Positions 8,955 through 17,720 of a stretch of DNA of 64,000 nucleotides are shown here, piece by piece. The notes beneath the pieces were generated by a model. That model saw only the letters and a program-made list of their open reading frames with translations, did not search any database and was not told where the DNA came from. This DNA comes from Rhizobiaceae bacterium CPCC 101076. Its GTDB lineage: Bacteria; Pseudomonadota; Alphaproteobacteria; Rhizobiales; Methylopilaceae. The stretch spans positions 49,931 to 113,930 of the forward strand of contig QDFX01000012.1 in NCBI GenBank assembly GCA_003347645.1, in the 5' to 3' direction. The first letter of the stretch is position 1. Each line of letters starts with the position of its first letter. The translations under genes and the position numbers were made by a program.

Positions 8955-10313
8955 ATGCCGGTCGTTGCGATCATCGGCCGGCCCAATGTCGGCAAATCGA
9001 CCCTGTTCAACCGTCTGATCGGCAAGCGCATCGCGCTCGTCGACGACCGGCCGGGCGTGACCCGCGACCGCCGCGAGGGCGAGGCGCGCGTCGGTGACAT
9101 CGAATTCGTCGCGGTCGATACCGCCGGGCTTGAGGACGCGTCCGAGGATTCGCTCGCCGGCCGCATGACGGCGCAGACCGTCTCCGCCATCGAGGGCGCC
9201 GACATCGTGCTGTTCATGATGGATGCGCGCGTCGGCGTGACGCCCGAGGACGAGCACTTCGCCAATCTGGTCCGCAGATCCGGCAAGCCGGTTGTCCTCG
9301 TCGCCAACAAGAGCGAAGGCAAGGAAGGCCTCGCCGGAGCCTATGATGCGTTCCGCCTCGGCCTCGGCGATCCGATCGCTCTGTCCGCCGAGCATGGCGA
9401 AGGCTTCGCCGATCTCCATCTCGCCCTCAGCGAGGCGCTGGAGAATGGCGGCGTTTCCGAAGAGGAAGACGAAGACGAGGATGCGACGGGTCCGCTCTCG
9501 GTCGCGATCGTCGGTCGTCCGAATGCCGGCAAGTCGACTTTGATCAACCGCCTGCTCGGCGAGGAGCGGATGCTGACCGGCCCGGAAGCGGGCATCACGC
9601 GCGACTCGATCTCGGTCGAGCTCTTGTGGCGCGGTCGCGAGATCAAGCTGGTGGATACCGCCGGCATGCGCCGCAAGGCGAAGGTTCAGGACAAGCTGGA
9701 AAAGATGGCGGTGCAGGACGCGCTCCGCAGCATCCAGTATGCCGAGGTCGTGGTCGTCCTGCTCGATGCGACGATCCCGTTCGAGAAGCAGGATCTGCAG
9801 ATCGCCGACCTCGTCGCGCGCGAGGGCAGGGCGATCGTCATCGCGCTCAACAAATGGGATCTGGTCGAGAACCGCGCCGGAGCGCTGAAGGCGCATCGCG
9901 AGGCCGCCGACCGGCTCCTGTCGCAGGTGAAGGGGATGCCGCTCGTTGCGGTGTCGGCGTCCACGGGCGAGGGCGTGGACCGGCTGATGCAGGCCGTCAT
10001 CACCGCGCATGAGGTCTGGAACCGCCGGGTGTCGACGGCGAAGATCAATCGTTGGCTGGAAGCAGTGCTGCAGCAGCATCCGCCGCCGGCGGTGCGCGGC
10101 TCGCGGGTGAAGCTCCGCTACATGACGCAGACCAAGGCGCGGCCGCCTTCTTTCGTGCTGTTCGGCACGCGGACTGACGTGCTGCCGGACAGCTATGTGC
10201 GTTATCTGGTGAACGGGCTGCGCGAGGCGTTCGACCTGCCGGGGACGCCGATCCGGCTCAGCTTCCGAGAGCCGAAGAACCCGTTCGAGGGCAAGGAAAA
10301 GGACAAAGACTAG
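8955..10313 (+). CDS. der: Ribosome-assembly GTPase Der (EngA)
   Basis: Der has two tandem GTPase domains and a KH-like C-terminal domain and is needed for 50S subunit maturation. Both P-loops are present: GRPNVGKS at residues 8-15 and GRPNAGKS near 185. DTAG switches occur in each domain and NKWD occurs in the second. The domains are joined by a strongly acidic linker (EEEDEDEDA). The C-terminal region ([20 protein letters not shown]) is typical. Length 452 is normal for the order. Confidence 0.96.
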   Translation: MPVVAIIGRPNVGKSTLFNRLIGKRIALVDDRPGVTRDRREGEARVGDIEFVAVDTAGLEDASEDSLAGRMTAQTVSAIEGADIVLFMMDARVGVTPEDEHFANLVRRSGKPVVLVANKSEGKEGLAGAYDAFRLGLGDPIALSAEHGEGFADLHLALSEALENGGVSEEEDEDEDATGPLSVAIVGRPNAGKSTLINRLLGEERMLTGPEAGITRDSISVELLWRGREIKLVDTAGMRRKAKVQDKLEKMAVQDALRSIQYAEVVVVLLDATIPFEKQDLQIADLVAREGRAIVIALNKWDLVENRAGALKAHREAADRLLSQVKGMPLVAVSASTGEGVDRLMQAVITAHEVWNRRVSTAKINRWLEAVLQQHPPPAVRGSRVKLRYMTQTKARPPSFVLFGTRTDVLPDSYVRYLVNGLREAFDLPGTPIRLSFREPKNPFEGKEKDKD

Positions 10314-10329
10314 GGCCGGGTTATGCCTC

Positions 10330-10506
10330 GTCATGGCAGGGCTTGTCCCTGCCATCCAAGTTCTTTTCTTCTCGACAGGCTGTGAACTCGTGGATGCCAA
10401 GGCCAAGCCTTGGCATGACGGAAGGTCGTCATTGCCGGGCTTGACCCGGCAATCCAGCAGCGCCCATTGCCTGGCTTCTGGATGCCCGGTCGAGCCCGGG
10501 CATGAC
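10330..10506. repeat. Two head-to-head palindromic repeat pairs, locus 2
   Basis: Four copies of about 29 bp alternate in orientation: forward 10330-10358, reverse 10391-10419, forward 10428-10456, reverse 10479-10506. Each begins GTCAT and ends ATCCA (or the reverse complement) and folds on itself around a central GGCTTGNCC. The arms differ between copies but compensate, for example CAGGG/CCCTG versus CCGGG/CCCGG. They fill the gap between convergent der and the SDR gene and could serve as a bidirectional terminator. Confidence 0.85.
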
Positions 10507-10517
10507 GACGGGTGGGG

Positions 10518-11261
10518 CTAGGCCGGCTTCTGGAAATCCAGGAATGTGCCCAGGCGGGCGTCGAAGAGTTTGCCGGTTTCCATCAGCGCCGGGTCGGCGA
10601 GCGTCAGGATGTGCTGCGCGACCCCTTCGGCGGTCGGCAGTGTGTCCGGATCCTCGCCCGGCATGGCCTGCTTGCGCATCGCGGTGCGCGTCGCGCCCGG
10701 ATTGAAGAGATTGGCGCGGATGGGCGAGTTGCGGGTCTCTTCCGCGTAGCTGCGGACGAGCGCGTCGAGCGCGGCCTTGGAGGTCGCGTAGAGGCCCCAG
10801 TAGGCGCGGACGTTCGTCGCTGCCCCGGAACTCACGAAGATGGCGCGGCCGGCATCGGAGCGGCGGAGCAGCGGGTCAAGCGAGCGGATCAGCCGCCAGT
10901 TCGCCGTAACGTTGACCGCCATGACGTTGTCCCACTGCTTCGGATCGATGTGGCCGACCGGGGTGAGCGGACCGAGCGCGCCGGCATTGCCGACCAGGAT
11001 GTCGAGCTTGCCGAAGCGCTCGTGCAGCGCCGCGCCGAGACGATCGAGCGCCTCGTAATCGGTGACGTCGAGCGGAACGAGCGTGGCCGAGCTTCCGGCT
11101 GCCTTGATCTGGTCGTCGAGCGCTTCGAGGCCGCCGACGGTACGGGCGAGGGCGACGATGTGCGCCCCGGCCTCGGCCAGAGCCAGGGCCGCGGCCGCGC
11201 CGATGCCGCGCGACGCGCCGGTGACAACCGCGACGCGGCCCTTCAGATCAGGTTTGCTCAA
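10518..11261 (-). CDS. Short-chain dehydrogenase/reductase
   Basis: This is a classical SDR of about 247 residues. It has the nucleotide motif TGASRGIG, the NAGALG strand motif and the catalytic Ser (VSSGAA), Tyr and Lys (YATSK). The product is a cytosolic NAD(P)(H)-dependent oxidoreductase of unknown substrate. The likely start is TTG at 11261 (MSKPDLKGRVAVVTGASRGIG), 10 bp after the purF stop; an upstream TTG at 11288 would overlap purF. The purF-SDR pairing is common in Rhizobiales, so it is probably the last gene of the cvpA-purF transcription unit. Confidence 0.85.
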   Translation of the reverse strand: MSKPDLKGRVAVVTGASRGIGAAAALALAEAGAHIVALARTVGGLEALDDQIKAAGSSATLVPLDVTDYEALDRLGAALHERFGKLDILVGNAGALGPLTPVGHIDPKQWDNVMAVNVTANWRLIRSLDPLLRRSDAGRAIFVSSGAATNVRAYWGLYATSKAALDALVRSYAEETRNSPIRANLFNPGATRTAMRKQAMPGEDPDTLPTAEGVAQHILTLADPALMETGKLFDARLGTFLDFQKPA

Positions 11262-11271
11262 GACTTCGCTC

Positions 11272-12759
11272 TCAGCCGGCTTCAGCAAGCAGCGAAAGCT
11301 GCTTCGGATTGCTGCCTTCGCCCATGACGTCGGTCAGCGGCGTCGGGTAGTCGCCGGTGAAGTAGTGGTCGGCGAACTGCGGACGGACCGGGTTGCGGGC
11401 CTCTTCGCCCATCGCGCGGTAGAGACCGTCGACCGAGACAAAGGCGAGGCTGTCGGCGCCGACGAATTTCCGCATGCCTTCGAGATCGAGGCGGGCGGCG
11501 AGCAGCTTGTCGCGCTCGGGCGTGTCGATGCCGTAATAGTCCGGATGGGTGATCGGCGGGCTGGCGAGGCGGAAGTGGACTTCCTTGGCCCCGGCATCGC
11601 GCATCATCTGCACGATCTTCACCGAGGTCGTGCCGCGCACGAGGCTGTCGTCGACGAGGACGATGCGCTTGCCCTCGACCATCGCGCGGTTGGCCGAATG
11701 CTTCAGGCGGACGCCGAGCTCGCGGATGCGCTGCGTCGGCTGGATGAAGGTGCGGCCGACATAATGGTTGCGGATGATGCCGAGCTCGAACGGAATGCCG
11801 CTCTCCTGGGCGAAGCCGATGGCGGCAGGCACGCCGGAATCCGGCACCGGAACCACGACGTCGGCATCGACGGGCGCCTCGCGGGCCAGTTCTTGGCCGA
11901 TCCGCTTGCGGACCTCGTAGACGCTCTTGCCCTGCACGATCGAGTCGGGGCGGGCGAAGTAGATGAACTCGAAGATGCAGGGGCGCATCGGCTGCGGCGG
12001 GAACGGCTTGTGCGATTCGATGCCGTCCTCGGTGATGACGACGATCTCGCCGTTTTCGATGTCGCGGATGTATTTCGCGCCGATCGTGTCGAGGGCACAG
12101 GTCTCGGACGCCAGAATGTAATGGCCGTCGAGTTCGCCGAGCACCAGCGGGCGAATGCCGAGCGGGTCGCGGGCGCCGATCAGCTTCTTGGTCGACAGCG
12201 CGACGAAGGCATAGGCGCCTTCGAGCTGGCGTACGGCGTCGATGAAGCGGTCGAGGAAACGATTGCGCTGGCTGCGGGCGACGAGGTGGAGCACGACTTC
12301 GGTGTCGGTCGTCGACTGGCAGAGCGCGCCGTCGCGGACGAGCTGGCGGCGAAGTGCGAGGCCGTTGGTCAAGTTGCCGTTATGAGCGACGGCGAAGCCG
12401 CCGGTCTCGAGCTCGGCGAAGAGCGGCTGGACGTTGCGGAGAATGGTTTCGCCGGTCGTCGAATAACGGTTGTGGCCGATGGCGGCTGAGCCGGGCAGGC
12501 GTTCGATGACACGGGCATCGGAGAAGTTGTCGCCGACGAGACCGAGCCGTTTTTCGGCGTTGAAGCGCTTGCCGTCGTAAGTGACGATGCCGGAGGCTTC
12601 CTGGCCGCGATGCTGGAGAGCGTGGAGACCGAGAGCGGTGATCGCCGCGGCGTCAGGGTGTCCGAAGATGCCGAAGACGCCGCACTCCTCGTGGAGCCGG
12701 TCCGCTTCGACCTGACGCCAAAAATCGTCCGCTGCGCTCTCGCTCGCGTCCATGCTCAT
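11272..12759 (-). CDS. purF: Amidophosphoribosyltransferase
   Basis: PurF catalyses the first step of purine synthesis, from PRPP and glutamine to 5-phosphoribosylamine. The 495-residue product starts MSMDASESAADD behind a GGGAG ribosome-binding site. It has a 25-residue propeptide ending in HEE; after cleavage, Cys26 (ECGVFG) is the N-terminal glutaminase nucleophile. NHN-type glutaminase residues (AHNGNLTN) and the PRPP-binding loop (IVLVDDSLVRGTTS) are present. An open extension upstream of 12759 is only overlap with cvpA and not part of the protein. Confidence 0.96.
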   Translation of the reverse strand: MSMDASESAADDFWRQVEADRLHEECGVFGIFGHPDAAAITALGLHALQHRGQEASGIVTYDGKRFNAEKRLGLVGDNFSDARVIERLPGSAAIGHNRYSTTGETILRNVQPLFAELETGGFAVAHNGNLTNGLALRRQLVRDGALCQSTTDTEVVLHLVARSQRNRFLDRFIDAVRQLEGAYAFVALSTKKLIGARDPLGIRPLVLGELDGHYILASETCALDTIGAKYIRDIENGEIVVITEDGIESHKPFPPQPMRPCIFEFIYFARPDSIVQGKSVYEVRKRIGQELAREAPVDADVVVPVPDSGVPAAIGFAQESGIPFELGIIRNHYVGRTFIQPTQRIRELGVRLKHSANRAMVEGKRIVLVDDSLVRGTTSVKIVQMMRDAGAKEVHFRLASPPITHPDYYGIDTPERDKLLAARLDLEGMRKFVGADSLAFVSVDGLYRAMGEEARNPVRPQFADHYFTGDYPTPLTDVMGEGSNPKQLSLLAEAG

Positions 12760-12790
12760 TGCAAACTCCCGGCGCGGCTCCTGCGCGCAA

Positions 12791-13411
12791 TCAGTTCTGC
12801 GGAGGTGGCGGCGAGGCCGGTTCCGGTTCCGCAGGAGGCGACGACGGATCGCTGTCCGGCACCGCACTCGGTTCGGTGCTCTGTCCGGGCAATCCACCCT
12901 TTAGCCTATTCAAGATGGTGGCTTCCGGGTCTTCCGGCAACATAGTGAGCAGAGATTTACCCGCGCTTTCCAAAACCGGTTTCGAAGCAGCGTCGGCAAC
13001 CCATTGCGGCTGCGAGCGTTCCGGCACGAGCCAGGCGAAGAACAGGAAGGCGATGACCGCCAGAAGAAGCCCGCGCGCGCCGCCGTACACAAAGCCCAAA
13101 GCGCGGTCGAACGGACCGATCCTGCTGTCCAGAATGACGTCCGACAGCTTCATCGTGATCAGCGAGACGATGAGCAAAGTGACTAGGAAGATCGCGGCGC
13201 CGGCGATGACGTCGGCCAGGATCTTCGGCTCGAGCTTGATATAGGCGTGCGCGAGTTCGCGCCCGGCCGGAAGGAAATAGAGCGTGGCGGCCGCAGCCGC
13301 GGCCCATGAGGCAATGGACAGCACTTCGCGAGTGAAACCGCGCACCATGGCCAACAGGGCAGAGATGAGGACGACGCCGAGAACGATGAAATCAAGGTAC
13401 GTGATCGGCAT
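12791..13411 (-). CDS. cvpA: CvpA family membrane protein
   Basis: This 206-residue protein has four hydrophobic segments in the N-terminal two thirds, beginning MPITYLDFIVLGVVLISALLAMVRGFTREVLS. The motif GPFDRALGFVYGGARGLL is characteristic of CvpA. The C-terminal tail is Pro/Glu/Ser-rich and likely disordered. CvpA was first found as a colicin V production factor next to purF; its exact role is still debated. It lies 31 bp upstream of purF, the usual arrangement, and downstream of radA. Confidence 0.93.
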   Translation of the reverse strand: MPITYLDFIVLGVVLISALLAMVRGFTREVLSIASWAAAAAATLYFLPAGRELAHAYIKLEPKILADVIAGAAIFLVTLLIVSLITMKLSDVILDSRIGPFDRALGFVYGGARGLLLAVIAFLFFAWLVPERSQPQWVADAASKPVLESAGKSLLTMLPEDPEATILNRLKGGLPGQSTEPSAVPDSDPSSPPAEPEPASPPPPQN

Positions 13412-13494
13412 AGACCCGCCTTTGGCGCCGGTAACCAGGCACGGGACTCAAAACGGGCCGTGCGGCGCACTTATAGCGGCACGGTTTCGAGACG

Positions 13495-14922
13495 TCACGC
13501 CTCATTCACAGATGACAGATGCGCGTCCTGTCGCGCCGGACCCTTGCGGACACCGCGCGCCGCGATCTCGGCAACGAGAGAATCGAGCGCCGTCAGGCCG
13601 GTGAGCGAGAAACCCGAATCGTTTGCACCTTCCGACGAACTCGCCGGAGCGAAGGCGCGGGAGAAGCCGAGCCGCTTTGCTTCCTTCGCACGCAATCCCG
13701 CATGGGACACCGGCCGGACCGCCCCCGACAGGCTGACTTCGCCGAAGAAGACGCTGTCCAGCGGAAGAACGGAATTGGCAAAGGAGGAGACGAGGGCGGC
13801 CGCGACCGCGATATCGGCCGCCGGCTCCTGGATGCGCAGACCGCCCGCGACATTGAGATAGACGTCGTGGCTCCCAAGCCTGAGCCCGGCATGGGCTTCG
13901 AGCACCGCGAGTACCATCGACAGCCGGTTCGAATCCCAGCCGACGACGGCGCGGCGGGGCGTGCCGAGCGAGGAGGGGGCGACAAGTGCCTGCACCTCGA
14001 CGAGGATCGGCCGCGTGCCTTCGATGCCGGCGAAGACGGCGACGCCTGGAGCGGCGACATCGCGGCTCGACAGGAACAGCGCCGAGGGATTGGCGACGTC
14101 TTCGAGCCCGTTTCCGGTCATCGAGAAGACGCCGATCTCGTCGGTCGGGCCGAAACGGTTCTTCTGCGCCCGCAAAACGCGGAAGGCGTGACCCTGTTCG
14201 CCCTCGAACGACAGCACGGCGTCGACCATGTGCTCGACGACGCGCGGGCCGGCGATCTGGCCGTCCTTGGTGACGTGGCCGACGAGGATCACCGCCGCGC
14301 CGGAAGTCTTGGCAAAGCGGATCAGCGCCTGCGCCGATGCGCGGACCTGCGTGACTGTCCCGGGCGCGGATTCCACGGCCGAGGTCCACATGGTCTGGAT
14401 CGAATCGATGACGACGAAGCGCGGCACCGTGCCGGCCGACAAGGTGGCGAGGATGTCCTCGACATTCGTCTCGGCGCCGAGTTCGACGGGCGCGTCCGCC
14501 AGGCCGAGGCGATCGGCGCGCATGCGGACCTGCGCGGCGGCCTCCTCGCCGGAGATATAGACGGTGCGATGACCGGCGCGGGCGAGGGCAGCCGCTGCCT
14601 GGATCAGGAGCGTGGATTTGCCGATGCCCGGCTCGCCGCCGAGCAGAAGCGCGGAGCCGCGAACGAAACCGCCGCCGGTGACGCGATCGAGTTCGGATAT
14701 CCCGGCCTTGAGGCGCGGCGCCTGTTCGGTGACGCCGTCGAGCCCCTCAAGCGGGATCAGCCGTCCGGACCGCGCCGAGATCGTCCCGCCCTTGGTGACG
14801 GGAGCGGAGGCAGCCTCCTCGACGATCGTGTTCCACTCGTTGCAGCCCTCGCATTTGCCAGTCCAGCGGTTATGCAGCGTCCCGCAGTTCTGACAGACAA
14901 AGGTGGATCGCGCTTTCGCCAT
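13495..14922 (-). CDS. radA: DNA repair protein RadA (Sms)
   Basis: RadA is a RecA-like hexameric branch-migration helicase in recombinational repair. The 475-residue sequence shows the C4 zinc finger (C10, C13, C24, C27), Walker A GGEPGIGKST (95-104), the KNRFG motif (KNRFGPTDEIGVF, mid-protein) and a Lon-type C-terminal domain (HDVYLNVAGGLRIQEPAADIAV). Length is standard. A GTTC-N7-GTTC element 55-69 bp upstream of the start is a LexA-box candidate. Confidence 0.96.
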   Translation of the reverse strand: MAKARSTFVCQNCGTLHNRWTGKCEGCNEWNTIVEEAASAPVTKGGTISARSGRLIPLEGLDGVTEQAPRLKAGISELDRVTGGGFVRGSALLLGGEPGIGKSTLLIQAAAALARAGHRTVYISGEEAAAQVRMRADRLGLADAPVELGAETNVEDILATLSAGTVPRFVVIDSIQTMWTSAVESAPGTVTQVRASAQALIRFAKTSGAAVILVGHVTKDGQIAGPRVVEHMVDAVLSFEGEQGHAFRVLRAQKNRFGPTDEIGVFSMTGNGLEDVANPSALFLSSRDVAAPGVAVFAGIEGTRPILVEVQALVAPSSLGTPRRAVVGWDSNRLSMVLAVLEAHAGLRLGSHDVYLNVAGGLRIQEPAADIAVAAALVSSFANSVLPLDSVFFGEVSLSGAVRPVSHAGLRAKEAKRLGFSRAFAPASSSEGANDSGFSLTGLTALDSLVAEIAARGVRKGPARQDAHLSSVNEA

Positions 14923-14976
14923 GAATCACTCCGCGAGCGGAGGATGCCGGATATTCGGCCCGTGCGCCAGCGGAAT

Positions 14977-14991
14977 GTTCTATTTTTGTTC
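14977..14991 (-). promoter_or_regulatory. Candidate LexA (SOS) box upstream of radA
   Basis: The plus strand reads GTTCTATTTTTGTTC, an exact GTTC-N7-GTTC direct repeat with an AT-rich centre. That is the SOS-box form established for Alphaproteobacteria. It lies 55 bp upstream of the radA ATG in the radA promoter gap. The match is seen directly; binding by LexA is inferred. Confidence 0.6.
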
Positions 14992-15025
14992 TTACCGTGG
15001 AGGAGCTTGTCGGAACAGGGTCCTT

Positions 15026-15946
15026 CTAGTCCCACCGAGCTGCCGGCAGGACATCGAGCGGAATCCTCAGATATCGTCTTCCATTCGTTTCCGGCGCGGG
15101 CAGTCGGCCAGCGGCAATGTTCACCTGGAGCGCGTGAAACATCAGCCTCGGCATCGGAAGCTCGGCGTCGCGGGCCCGGCGGAGTTCGATGAACTCCTGT
15201 TCGTTCTGCGCCTGCCGAAGATGAACATTGCGGCGCCGCTGCTCGGCCACGGTGCTCTCCCAGGCGGGACCACGACCGTCAGGCATGTAGTCATGCCCGG
15301 TAAACAGGCGCGCATCGTCCGGCAGGGCAAGAATGCGCTGGAGCGTTCGCCACAGCTGCCCCGCATCTCCACCCGGGAAATCGCAACGCGCGGTGCCGAA
15401 GTCCGGCATCAGGAGCGTGTCGTGGACAAAGGCCGCATTGCCGACGACATAAGTGACCGATGCAAGCGTATGGCCAGGGGAGAACAGGACTTCGGCATCG
15501 AGTGCGCCGATCTTGAATCGCTCGCCGTCCGCGAACAGGTGGTCCCATTGCGAGCCGTCCGTCGGGAAGGTGTTCGGCAGGTTGTAGATTGCCTTCCACA
15601 GCGTCTGAACCTCGACGATCTTCTCGCCGATTCCGGTCCGTGCGCCGGTTTTCTGCTTCAGGTAATCCGCAGCCGACAAATGGTCGGCATGAGGATGGGT
15701 GTCCAGGATCCACGTCGGCTTTAAATGCCGCTCGGAGATGTGTCGGAGTAATTGATCCGCCGATGACGTCGCGAGCGACCCCGCTTTCTCGTCATAATCG
15801 AGGACGGGGTCGATGATGGCGCATTCGCCGGTTGCCGGATCGGAAACGACGTATTGGATGCTGCAGGTGCGGCGTTCGAAAAATCCGCAGACATGCGGCT
15901 CATGTCCGCTGTCGGGAACAGGACGCGAGAGATCTGCTGTGCCCAT
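15026..15946 (-). CDS. Persulfide dioxygenase-like MBL hydrolase (Blh/ETHE1 type)
   Basis: This is a metallo-beta-lactamase-fold protein of 306 residues with THPHADH (83-89), SPGHTLAS and a later TGHDYMPDG His. The segment DTLLMPDFGTARCDFPGGDA resembles the second-ligand region of ETHE1/Blh persulfide dioxygenases. The sequence closely fits the Blh proteins paired with the BigR sulfide sensor in Agrobacterium and Xylella. No fused rhodanese domain is present. The probable role is oxidation of glutathione persulfide in H2S detoxification. It is 104 bp downstream of the peroxiredoxin gene on the same strand, and its stop faces the radA promoter. Confidence 0.78.
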   Translation of the reverse strand: MGTADLSRPVPDSGHEPHVCGFFERRTCSIQYVVSDPATGECAIIDPVLDYDEKAGSLATSSADQLLRHISERHLKPTWILDTHPHADHLSAADYLKQKTGARTGIGEKIVEVQTLWKAIYNLPNTFPTDGSQWDHLFADGERFKIGALDAEVLFSPGHTLASVTYVVGNAAFVHDTLLMPDFGTARCDFPGGDAGQLWRTLQRILALPDDARLFTGHDYMPDGRGPAWESTVAEQRRRNVHLRQAQNEQEFIELRRARDAELPMPRLMFHALQVNIAAGRLPAPETNGRRYLRIPLDVLPAARWD

Positions 15947-16050
15947 CCTTCATGCTCCCGCGGGCACCCACTCAGGCCGCGCCCATTCTCGAACGGAACA
16001 GCGAAACGCTGGGACCGTCAATGATCCCAGCGTGTTGGCGGGAGGGAGAG

Positions 16051-16716
16051 CTATTGAACTCTCGGCTGCGGCACGATGCGAATATAGGGTTTCGGCGATT
16101 TCCAGCCGCCTGGATAAATCTGCCGGGCTTCGTCGTCTGTCACCGAGCCAGCAATGATGACATCCTCGCCCTGCTTCCAGTTAACGGGCGTCGCGACCCT
16201 GTGCTTCGCCGTAAGCTGGATCGAGTCGATGACCCGAAGCACTTCATCGAAGTTGCGGCCGGTCGTCATCGGATAGATGAGGATCAGCTTGATCTTCTTG
16301 TCCGGGCCGATGAGGAAAACGTTTCGCACAGTCTGGTTGTCGGCCGGCGTGCGCCCTTCCGAGCTGCCTCTCGTGTCTGCCGGAAGCATTCCATAGAGCT
16401 TCGAGATTTCGAGATCGGGATCGCCAATCATCGGATAGTTCGGCGCGTTTCCCTGCGTCTCCCTGATGTCGTCGGACCATTTCGCGTGGTTGCCGACCGG
16501 GTCGACGCTCAGGCCAACGATTTTGACGTTCCGCCGCTCGAACTCGGGCTTGATCCTGGCCATGTAGCCAAGTTCGGTCGTGCAGACAGGGGTAAAATCC
16601 TTCGGATGCGAGAAGAGTATGCACCAAGAGTCGCCAACCCAGTCATGAAAGCGAATTCGGCCTTCCGTGGTGTCAGCTTCGAAGTCCGGTGCCACATCGC
16701 CAAGCTGGAGAGCCAT
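16051..16716 (-). CDS. 1-Cys peroxiredoxin (Prx6 family)
   Basis: The 221-residue protein has the peroxidatic motif PKDFTPVCTTELG with Cys45, and a second Cys at position 32 that is not in a resolving position. The long C-terminal part (PVNWKQGEDVIIAGSVTDDEAR...GGWKSPKPYIR) is diagnostic of the Prx6 group. It reduces hydrogen peroxide and organic hydroperoxides in the cytosol using an external thiol. The ATG at 16716 follows a GGGAGG site at good spacing; the open frame beyond it is not coding. It is divergent from the ArsR gene. Confidence 0.92.
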   Translation of the reverse strand: MALQLGDVAPDFEADTTEGRIRFHDWVGDSWCILFSHPKDFTPVCTTELGYMARIKPEFERRNVKIVGLSVDPVGNHAKWSDDIRETQGNAPNYPMIGDPDLEISKLYGMLPADTRGSSEGRTPADNQTVRNVFLIGPDKKIKLILIYPMTTGRNFDEVLRVIDSIQLTAKHRVATPVNWKQGEDVIIAGSVTDDEARQIYPGGWKSPKPYIRIVPQPRVQ

Positions 16717-16872
16717 GGTAACCTCCCTCTGGAGAGTTTCGATGTAGAAGCCGGCAGTATAGCACCTCACCGAGATAGGCGAAATCAGCTCGGCTACGGG
16801 TGGTGAGCGGGAAGGTGGGCCCGGCGAACATCTGACCGTCACCTGGCGGTGCAGCAGCGATAGGTGGTTTCT

Positions 16873-16898
16873 TGACATGCAATAATTTTATTGCATGT
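16873..16898 (+). promoter_or_regulatory. ArsR operator: perfect 11-2-11 inverted repeat with -35 element
   Basis: Bases 16875-16898 form a perfect inverted repeat with 11-bp arms (ACATGCAATAA and TTATTGCATGT) around TT. A consensus -35 box TTGACA at 16873-16878 overlaps its left edge. It ends 8 bp before the preferred ArsR start. Such a dyad is the expected autoregulatory site of a winged-helix ArsR dimer, and it could also influence the divergent peroxiredoxin gene. Confidence 0.75.
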
Positions 16899-16906
16899 TC
16901 GTCGCC

Positions 16907-17215
16907 ATGAATGATGACGAACTTGATCGGATCTTCAGGGCGCTTGCCGACCCGACCCGCCGAAAGATCATAGATCGGCTGCGCGAACAGCCTGACCAGT
17001 CGCTGTTCCAGATCTGCGCGATGTCGGTCGCGGAAGGCGGGAAAGCTCTGTCCCGTCAGGCAATCACCCAGCATCTCGATATGCTTCAGAACGCTGGGCT
17101 GCTCCACGTGTCCTGGTCAGGTCGGACCAAAATCCACTCGCTTGATCTCAAGCCATTGCGGGAAGCGGCGGACATCTGGTTTCGCAAGCACCTTCTGGAA
17201 GGGGAAAATCCATGA
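16907..17215 (+). CDS. ArsR-family transcriptional regulator
   Basis: This is a 102-residue winged-helix repressor. The core is LDRIFRALADPTRRKIIDRLRE, then the recognition helix LSRQAITQHLDMLQNAGLL and the wing VSWSGRTKIHSLDLKPLREAADIW. The ELHVCDL-type metal-binding Cys pair of SmtB/ArsR is missing: the matching region is SLFQICAMS with one Cys. Sensing of arsenic or zinc is therefore unlikely; a redox or small-molecule signal is more plausible. I prefer ATG 16907 because ATG 16895 lies inside the operator. The stop overlaps the VOC start (ATGA). Confidence 0.85.
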   Translation: MNDDELDRIFRALADPTRRKIIDRLREQPDQSLFQICAMSVAEGGKALSRQAITQHLDMLQNAGLLHVSWSGRTKIHSLDLKPLREAADIWFRKHLLEGENP

Positions 17216-17604
17216 GAATCTATGTCACGAGCGTCTTCGTGGATGACCAATCGAAGGCCCTCGATTTCTACACGCGTATACTGGGGTTCAAGGTGAAAAA
17301 TGATGTGCCCCTGGGAGAGTATCGCTGGCTTACCGTTGTCTCGCCGGAAGCGCCTGAAGGTACCGAACTGCTTCTCGAACCGGGCGAGCATCCCGCCGTC
17401 CAACCCTACAAGACTGCGCTCGTCGAGGACGGTATCCCGGCGACATCGTTTCAGGTCGATGATGTCGATGCCGAATATGACAGGCTTCTTTCGCTTGGCG
17501 TCTCGTTCACCGTGGAACCAATGGATGCCGGACCTGTCCGGATGGTGGTGTTCGACGATACCTGCGGCAACCTCATCCAATTGATTGAGATGAAGGGCGG
17601 TTGA
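17212..17604 (+). CDS. VOC family (glyoxalase-fold) protein
   Basis: The 130-residue protein has the beta-alpha-beta-beta-beta repeat pattern of the vicinal oxygen chelate fold: FVDDQSKALDFYTRILGFKVKNDVPLGEYRWLTVVSP, then SFQVDDVDAEYDRLLSLGVSF and the final VVFDDTCGNLIQLIE. The closing Glu of NLIQLIE is the usual metal ligand. Substrate is unknown; relatives include glyoxalases, dioxygenases and bleomycin-resistance proteins. It is translationally coupled to the ArsR gene, an ArsR-plus-VOC pairing common in Rhizobiales. Confidence 0.85.
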   Translation: MRIYVTSVFVDDQSKALDFYTRILGFKVKNDVPLGEYRWLTVVSPEAPEGTELLLEPGEHPAVQPYKTALVEDGIPATSFQVDDVDAEYDRLLSLGVSFTVEPMDAGPVRMVVFDDTCGNLIQLIEMKGG

Positions 17605-17720
17605 GGGCCCGATCCGGCCGTCCAATGTGCTGTCCGACTGATCTCGCGTTCGTGAAGAGAGGCCGGAAGCCGCCAAGCCCGGTCCTGCGTAGCTTCGGTT
17701 GAACGATCCAGGAGGCTCAC

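Noticed and set aside
12760..12897. N-terminal extension of purF by 46 codons
   Set aside because: It overlaps cvpA, is Arg-rich without similarity to PurF, and would place a long peptide before the processed Cys. A well-spaced GGGAG precedes ATG 12759.
13926..13937. GGTTCGAATCCC, a perfect tRNA T-loop (B-box) sequence
   Set aside because: It lies within radA codons (VVGWDSNRLS) and there is no acceptor stem, anticodon arm or CCA context around it.
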